From assembly GCA_041663565.1 (NCBI GenBank), contig JBAYMJ010000032.1:1-11170 (forward strand): a DNA stretch of 11,170 nt. The letters are read 5' to 3'. The position numbers and the translations under genes are program-made. Source of the DNA: CAINOH01 sp041663565. Its GTDB lineage: Archaea > Micrarchaeota > Micrarchaeia > Norongarragalinales > CAINOH01. How positions within the stretch are numbered: position 1 is the stretch's first letter; every line of letters begins with the position of its first letter. A model generated the notes under the pieces. It did no database searches. It saw only the letters and a program-made list of their open reading frames with translations, and was not told the origin of the DNA. Shown in pieces: positions 7,076-11,170 of this stretch.

Positions 7076-7090
7076 TTGATTTTTAATCAA
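7076..7090 (-). promoter_or_regulatory. Palindromic AT-rich element covering the protease TATA box
   Basis: TTGATT-TTT-AATCAA is an inverted repeat with 6-bp arms. Read on the minus strand it contains ATTAAAAAT, a TATA-like core centred about 30 bp before the ATG at 7053, so the protease mRNA would be almost leaderless. The symmetry also makes it a candidate operator. Confidence 0.45.
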
Positions 7091-7149
7091 ATGGCGGTTT
7101 CCCTAACGCTTTAAGCTGGTTCTCAACCAATGACTTTGATGCGTAATGG

Positions 7150-7159
7150 CTTAAAAAAA
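7150..7159 (+). promoter_or_regulatory. Candidate TATA box for the 7206-8367 gene cluster
   Basis: CTTAAAAAAA lies about 52 bp before the ATG at 7206. Initiation about 26 bp downstream would give a leader of roughly 25 nt that includes the GAGGG ribosome-binding site at 7194-7198. Together with the protease promoter it fills the 152-bp divergent gap. Confidence 0.4.
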
Positions 7160-7205
7160 GAAAAACTAACTAGTTTGCCTAAGATGCAAGGCAGAGGGAT
7201 TGACT

Positions 7206-7457
7206 ATGGCTGTTGAAAACTTGGAGATTGACGCAGCCAAGGCGGCGGCGATTGCGCGAAACCAGGCAATATCAGTCAGCGGAAACCTTGCTACGTATAC
7301 GTTTAAGCTCAGCTTGGTTGAGAAGAACACCGACCCAGACGTTTGGAAGGTCCACTGCGAATACTTGACAAGGCCGTCGGATGCCGACCCCACAAAATAC
7401 CTAATTAAGGTGAACGTCGCTTCGGGCAAAATCGTGTCGATAAAGCAGGAAGTGTAG
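7206..7457 (+). CDS. Small PepSY-like protein, function unknown
   Basis: This is an 83-residue protein with no signal peptide or membrane segment. Residues 9-22 (DAAKAAAIARNQAI) predict a helix. They are followed by a strand pattern: YTFKLSLVEK (31-40), VWKVHCEYL (46-54) and YLIKVNVASGKIVSIKQEV (65-83). A helix, then a V-W-x-V strand, then a closing V-x-x-x-[ST]-G-K-I strand is the shape of PepSY-type domains, but this is a visual resemblance only. The start is taken as ATG 7206, with GAGGG 7 nt upstream, rather than the TTG at 7200. The gene leads a tight cluster: its stop is 4 nt before the PIN-domain gene. It sits where an antitoxin would be for a PIN toxin, yet shows none of the usual AbrB, Phd or ribbon-helix-helix features. 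Confidence 0.75.
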   Translation: MAVENLEIDAAKAAAIARNQAISVSGNLATYTFKLSLVEKNTDPDVWKVHCEYLTRPSDADPTKYLIKVNVASGKIVSIKQEV

Positions 7458-7461
7458 CCGC

Positions 7462-7968
7462 TTGACAGGGTCTGCTGGAAAAATCGAAAGGGCTATTGAG
7501 CAGAAGGCAAGCGCGGTCTTGGACACCAGCATACTGCTAGATTACCTGAAAGCGTTCTGCGAAAAACCGGCGAACTATGACGAACAGTACCGCGCAAGGA
7601 TGCTTAAAACCATAATACCCCAGTTTGGAAAAGCGTACATTACGCCATACGTGCTGGCTGAGGTGTGCAATCTTGCAAAAACCCGCACGGCAAACTCCAA
7701 ACAGTTCCTGCTGCGGTCAACCAGAATCCTTGAGGATATGGGAGAAACCGGAAGGGCAGCAAAAAAGAACGATATCGTCCAACACAAATATTTCAGCGAC
7801 CTTGGAGCGACGGATGTGGCGGGAGTCTTATGCTGCACGAACGAGCATAAGGACGCATACTTGCTGATTAAGGATGAAGAAGCTGCGGAATACGCCACTG
7901 ACGAAAGAAAGAGGATTATCACGCTTGGAGAAATACGGGCGCATTATATCAACATTGGCGGAAAATGA
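7462..7968 (+). CDS. PIN-domain protein (VapC-like putative ribonuclease)
   Basis: This 168-residue protein has the PIN nuclease pattern: AVLDTSILLDYL (Asp21), YVLAEVCNL (Glu67), LGATDVAGVLC (Asp118) and LLIKDEEAAEYA (Asp138), giving the acidic residues that bind Mg2+ or Mn2+ in this fold. PIN proteins cut RNA as VapC toxins or act in rRNA processing. The start is TTG at 7462: GGAAGTG in the end of the preceding gene is suitably placed as a ribosome-binding site, and no other start gives the first strand and Asp21. It is 4 nt behind the PepSY-like gene and 15 nt ahead of the SerK-like gene, so one transcript is likely. A toxin role is possible from gene order, but a recognisable antitoxin is missing. 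RNA target unknown. Confidence 0.78.
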   Translation: MTGSAGKIERAIEQKASAVLDTSILLDYLKAFCEKPANYDEQYRARMLKTIIPQFGKAYITPYVLAEVCNLAKTRTANSKQFLLRSTRILEDMGETGRAAKKNDIVQHKYFSDLGATDVAGVLCCTNEHKDAYLLIKDEEAAEYATDERKRIITLGEIRAHYINIGGK

Positions 7969-7983
7969 GCCTGGGAGAGACAC

Positions 7984-8367
7984 ATGAGAAAAGCCCACGT
8001 CAAGGTTTCACTGCTCAAGCCGCACGAGCGCACCGACAGCGGGAACCTGAGGAAAATCCACGCCGAGGTATCGAAGGCGGGCGCGGTCTACCCGCTCCTT
8101 GTCGACAAGAAGACGCTCGTAGTCCTTGACGGCCACCACAGGCTTGCGATACTGAAAAAGCTCGGGATAGAGAAGGCGCCGGTCATCCTTGTTGATTATT
8201 TTGGAAAGGACGTAAGCGTGGGAAGCTGGAAAAAAGGAAAGATAATCACCAAGGAAGAGGTCATCGGGCGAGGGCTGACCGGGAAGCTTTTTTCGCCGAA
8301 GACCTCGAGGCACGTGCACAAGTTCAAGGCCAGAAAACCGGCCAAACTTATTATTAGCCGCAAATAA
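7984..8367 (+). CDS. Compact ParB/sulfiredoxin-fold protein, probable free L-serine kinase (SerK-like)
   Basis: This 127-residue protein would usually be annotated as a ParB-like nuclease-domain protein. Several features instead match SerK of Thermococcus kodakarensis, which phosphorylates free serine to O-phosphoserine: LLKPHE (10-15, Glu15 at the position of the SerK catalytic Glu), VLDGHHRLA (47-55), the following KAPVILVDYFGKDVSV (64-79), Trp82, and the C-terminal SPKTSRH (104-110), which resembles SPKTTRH in SerK. These matches are recalled family knowledge, not a database search. It is about half the SerK length and lacks the segment between the Trp and the SPKT motif. Context supports the call: its stop abuts that of SepRS, whose substrate is O-phosphoserine. 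GGGAG sits about 8 nt before the ATG. The phosphate donor (ADP or ATP) cannot be read from the sequence. A different ParB/Srx-family role remains possible. Confidence 0.7.
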   Translation: MRKAHVKVSLLKPHERTDSGNLRKIHAEVSKAGAVYPLLVDKKTLVVLDGHHRLAILKKLGIEKAPVILVDYFGKDVSVGSWKKGKIITKEEVIGRGLTGKLFSPKTSRHVHKFKARKPAKLIISRK

Positions 8368-9936
8368 TCAGGCGAGCTTGAAACGCACGCCGAAAAATAT
8401 GGGGCCGCGGAAGTCGAGCTTTCGGTTCTTGGAAGTGACGAACCTGTTCACGTGCTCGGGTATTGCGATGTTGACGTCGCTTGGCGCCTTGGCCATCCCG
8501 AAGACGTGCTCGAACTCCTTGTCCCCCGATTCTACTGCGTCCTCCGCCCTTGCCGCGACGTAGGCGCACATTGCCTTGAGGAAATCAATGCCAGCGTCCA
8601 CGCCCTTTTCGCGCACTGCCGCGTCGAGCTTCTCGGGAACGTAAGCCACGATGCCGCCATCATAGGCGTAGATGCGGTTCAGCCCTGCAGGGCCGAGCAG
8701 CTTCTTTCCTGCCTCGTCCTTGAAGACATCAAGAGTGATTGATTTCTTGTTGAGCCTTCCCTTGAACGCCGTGAAAGTGTAGGGCGTGTCCCTGTCTTTT
8801 TCCTTCAAGGTCTTGTGGTAGAGCAGGTCAGCGAGGTTCCTTCCTTCCTCGGTCTTGGGCTCGACTGCGATGCGCACCGCAGCCGCAATCTGCGCATCAG
8901 TAAGCTCGAGCTTGGTGAAAAATTGCGGGTAGACCAGCTCGCGGATGTCGCCGTAGGCGTACTGAATCATGGCCATGCGCTCGAGGCCGAAGCCGATGTT
9001 GTAGACGGGATACTTGATTCCGTAGTTTGCAAGGGCAACTGGGGAATACATTCCCGAGTCAGCTACTTCGAGGCGCTTTCCCTTCCACTCGACGTAGACT
9101 TCGTACTCGCTCTTTGGCGCGTAGTACTTGGAGGTCGCGGCCTTCAATTCGAACTCTGGCTTGGAGTAGCCGAGCTTCTCAAAGACCTTGGCGGCAATCC
9201 TGTTTCCTGCCTCCACCGTGACATCCTCGCCCATTATGACTATGGAGGCGCCGTGGTGCACGCGCAGGTGGCTTGCGTCCTCCTTCTGCTCGTTGCGAAA
9301 ACGCGGCCCGATTGAGAATAGTGCAACCGGGTGCTCGCGCTTGTCCTGCAATGCAGCCAGGGTCTCAAACCACACGGCAGTCATGTGCGAGCGCAGCACC
9401 ATGTTGTTGGGAACCGGCCTAATCTTGCGCAGTTCGGGGAACGCCTTGTCCATCACAGCTGTTGCCTGCTCTTCCTTCCAGCCAAGGCCCTGCACGAGCG
9501 CGTCGACGAAGTCGTCGCCTTCCAAGTCGCCTGACTTGTAGCGCCGGAGGATTTCGGCAAGTTTTTCCTTCTTTTGTGCGGAAAATTCCGCGTCGATTCC
9601 GTGAATAATGCTTTCCTTTTCCTTGCTTATGCCAAGCTCCGGCCTGGGAAGTGCAGCCAAATAGAAGCACCTGTCGAGGATTACTGGCGATTCGGGGCCG
9701 TACTGCTTGTAAACGTCCGCCTCGTCGAGCACGTGGCGGTTCTCCATCTCGTCAAATCCCATCGAAAGCAGCGCCTCGCGGATTTTCTGCGCCATGTCGC
9801 GCATCACGCTCGGCTCGCCGCGCTTCTTGCGCAGGTTCAGCTCGCCCTTCTTGGGAAGAAGCTCAGCGGTCTCAATCCAGGCCTTCTCGAAGTCCTTCTC
9901 GGACTGCTCGCGGATTTTCTTTACATCGAGTTTCAT
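8368..9936 (-). CDS. sepS: O-phosphoserine--tRNA(Cys) ligase (SepRS)
   Basis: This 522-residue class II aminoacyl-tRNA synthetase loads O-phosphoserine on tRNA-Cys, the first step of tRNA-dependent cysteine synthesis. It is told apart from the related PheRS alpha chain by SepRS-type phrases: DFEKAWIET near the start, DVYKQYGPESPVILDRCFYL, LPRPELG, and NMVLRSHMTAVWF. Class II motif 2 is GPRFRNEQKED (about 210-220) and motif 3 is GFGLERMAMI (about 315-324); both are intact. The C-terminal 180 residues correspond to the anticodon-binding region. Length fits the family (about 530). The ATG at 9936 is preferred over a TTG six codons upstream because GGTG lies 8 nt before it. The gene starts 21 nt behind the SepCysS stop, so the two form an operon; its own stop abuts that of the SerK-like gene. 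Confidence 0.93.
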   Translation of the reverse strand: MKLDVKKIREQSEKDFEKAWIETAELLPKKGELNLRKKRGEPSVMRDMAQKIREALLSMGFDEMENRHVLDEADVYKQYGPESPVILDRCFYLAALPRPELGISKEKESIIHGIDAEFSAQKKEKLAEILRRYKSGDLEGDDFVDALVQGLGWKEEQATAVMDKAFPELRKIRPVPNNMVLRSHMTAVWFETLAALQDKREHPVALFSIGPRFRNEQKEDASHLRVHHGASIVIMGEDVTVEAGNRIAAKVFEKLGYSKPEFELKAATSKYYAPKSEYEVYVEWKGKRLEVADSGMYSPVALANYGIKYPVYNIGFGLERMAMIQYAYGDIRELVYPQFFTKLELTDAQIAAAVRIAVEPKTEEGRNLADLLYHKTLKEKDRDTPYTFTAFKGRLNKKSITLDVFKDEAGKKLLGPAGLNRIYAYDGGIVAYVPEKLDAAVREKGVDAGIDFLKAMCAYVAARAEDAVESGDKEFEHVFGMAKAPSDVNIAIPEHVNRFVTSKNRKLDFRGPIFFGVRFKLA

Positions 9937-9957
9937 GAAAAAAACACCAAACAAATT

Positions 9958-11170
9958 CTAGTGGACCTCAAGCCCGTGCTTCTTGGCAATGTCGATGAAC
10001 GACTCTGCCAAGTATTTCACCTGGCTTTCGGTCAGGCCGTAGGTGCTCATCTTGAACGAGCGAGTTGCTCCGGGGAAGATGCCGGTGATTCCCCTTGAGT
10101 CAAGCTCGTGGGTGAAGAAGTAGCCGTGGTCCTTGTGCTTCTGCGCGACCTTGTCGTAGCTTTCGGTGCAGTCCACCTTGGTGAGGCAGTGCTTGCGCGG
10201 GCACTCGCTCACCACCTTGTTGCCGTCAACCCGCAGGAACTCGTTGACAAAGTAATTGGAATTCTTGACTTCCGCATCCCAGTGCTTGACGCGCTCCTTT
10301 AAGTGCGGAAGGCTTGCCATCATCGCAACGATGTTTGCGCCCATCAGGGTGCAGCCGAGCATCTCGACTTCCTTTACTCCGAACTTGCGTCCTGAAACGT
10401 CGCCGGTAATCTTTGTGGTGCGGAACACTTTCTCCGCGCCATCGTTGGTGGTCGCCAGCACTCCGCTTGGAGCCGGGCTTGCCATGCTCTTGTGGCCGGA
10501 GCCGACCACGAAGTCCACTCCGAGCGCCTTGCCGTCAACGGGCTTGATTCCGACGGTGTATGCGCCGTTGTAAAGAACGGGAATGCCGTATTCCTTTGCC
10601 GCCTTCACCGCACCCTTGATGTCATGCTCGTTTGCATAAGTGTAATCAAAATGGTCGAATATGACCAGCTTGGGAAGCTTGCCGTCCTTCTTCTTGGCAT
10701 TCTCGATGGCTTGCGCGACAGAGTCGCCTGTGACTACCCCGAGTTCGTTGACTGCCGCCTCGTGGGCGATTCCGCCTACTTGTTCGATTGCCAAGAACTC
10801 GGTGTAGTGCCCAACTGCCTGCAGGACAACTGAGTCGCCCTTGCCTACAAGAGAAGATACTACTGCCTGGAAACCGCGTCGAGCACCCGGGACGGTGCGT
10901 GCAACGTCCATTCCCACGAACTTCGCCAAGTCCGAGTGGAACTCCTCAAGGCTGGGCTTCTTGATTTTGTCAAGCCGGAAGGGCTTGAGGCAGAAGTCGC
11001 ACACGGAGTAGCCGTCGCCGTAGGAAATCATCGCCTTCATCGCGTCAGCCGTGAGCCTGCCTGCTGCCTGTATGGGCTGGATGTTCAGGTAAAGCTCCTC
11101 GCGCGAGCGCGTCTCCAGGCCTTCGCACACGTAACCGGGCTTTGTCGGTGAAAGGGGGATGGGAATAGCA
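9958..11170 (-). CDS. pscS: O-phospho-L-seryl-tRNA:Cys-tRNA synthase (SepCysS), N-terminus probably beyond right edge
   Basis: This PLP enzyme converts Sep-tRNA-Cys to Cys-tRNA-Cys using a sulfur donor. Family landmarks, numbered from the GTG at 11130, are NIQPIQAAGRL (16-26), GDGYSVCDFC (38-47), PGARRGF (81-87), NGAYTVG (188-194), GSGHKSMASP with PLP lysine K214, EMLGCTLMGAN (C260) and ATRSFKMSTYGL. All three functional cysteines (C44, C47, C260) are present. The frame stays open past the GTG to the window edge, reading PTKPGYVCEGLETR; the GTG has no Shine-Dalgarno or TATA, so the true start is probably outside. From the GTG, 390 residues are encoded. It is upstream of and co-transcribed with SepRS. 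In methanogens a third protein, SepCysE, bridges the two enzymes; none is visible here, either separate or fused. Confidence 0.93.
   Translation of the reverse strand, partial: AIPIPLSPTKPGYVCEGLETRSREELYLNIQPIQAAGRLTADAMKAMISYGDGYSVCDFCLKPFRLDKIKKPSLEEFHSDLAKFVGMDVARTVPGARRGFQAVVSSLVGKGDSVVLQAVGHYTEFLAIEQVGGIAHEAAVNELGVVTGDSVAQAIENAKKKDGKLPKLVIFDHFDYTYANEHDIKGAVKAAKEYGIPVLYNGAYTVGIKPVDGKALGVDFVVGSGHKSMASPAPSGVLATTNDGAEKVFRTTKITGDVSGRKFGVKEVEMLGCTLMGANIVAMMASLPHLKERVKHWDAEVKNSNYFVNEFLRVDGNKVVSECPRKHCLTKVDCTESYDKVAQKHKDHGYFFTHELDSRGITGIFPGATRSFKMSTYGLTESQVKYLAESFIDIAKKHGLEVH

Noticed and set aside
7984..8367. Chromosome partitioning ParB protein or transcription factor
   Set aside because: It lacks the helix-turn-helix and dimer domains of ParB, has no parA or parS-like repeats nearby, and carries the SerK-type SPKTSRH motif.
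8368..9936. Phenylalanyl-tRNA synthetase alpha subunit
   Set aside because: Superficially similar class II motifs, but the N-terminal and substrate-region phrases, length and linkage to SepCysS match SepRS; no beta subunit is next to it.
1..11170. tRNA genes, rRNA, insertion sequences, attachment sites
   Set aside because: Looked for by eye on both strands; nothing convincing was found outside or inside the coding regions.

Overview
The window is archaeal. It carries two proteins with class III (type IV pilin-like) signal peptides, an archaeal-type SepRS/SepCysS pair for making cysteine on its tRNA, archaeal TATA elements, Shine-Dalgarno sites such as GGTGA, and genes that look leaderless. 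Coding is dense and GC-rich: two convergent gene pairs touch or overlap, and no gene-free stretch reaches 300 bases. The mix of SepRS/SepCysS, a stripped-down cytosolic [NiFe] hydrogenase and repeat-rich surface proteins suggests a DPANN-type archaeon (Diapherotrites or Micrarchaeota grade). The clade is inference, not proven by the sequence.

Left third (1-4666, all minus strand): a surface-protein block. A 467-residue pilin-like protein with a seven-repeat YVTN propeller comes first in transcription. Next is a 394-residue paralog with the same N-terminal pilin module but a carboxypeptidase-regulatory-like domain and Cys-bearing repeats. Last is a Sec-secreted, phage-fibre-like protein with eight GNVGIGT-type repeats. 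It is open through all 632 codons to the left edge, so its C-terminus lies outside the window.

Centre (4667-7053): the small and large subunits of a [NiFe] hydrogenase on the plus strand, with a promoter that predicts a nearly leaderless mRNA. They are followed convergently by the M52-family maturation protease. The protease gene overlaps the large-subunit gene by 17 bp, inside the stretch coding for the tail the protease would remove.

Right third (7206-11170): a plus-strand cluster of a PepSY-like small protein, a PIN-domain protein and a compact ParB/sulfiredoxin-fold protein. The last strongly resembles the free-serine kinase SerK of Thermococcus. Its stop codon abuts that of SepRS, which is transcribed the other way behind SepCysS. 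SerK would make O-phosphoserine, SepRS loads it on tRNA-Cys, and SepCysS converts it to Cys-tRNA-Cys. If the SerK assignment holds, the locus encodes a complete route from serine to Cys-tRNA. This is the most interesting feature of the window.
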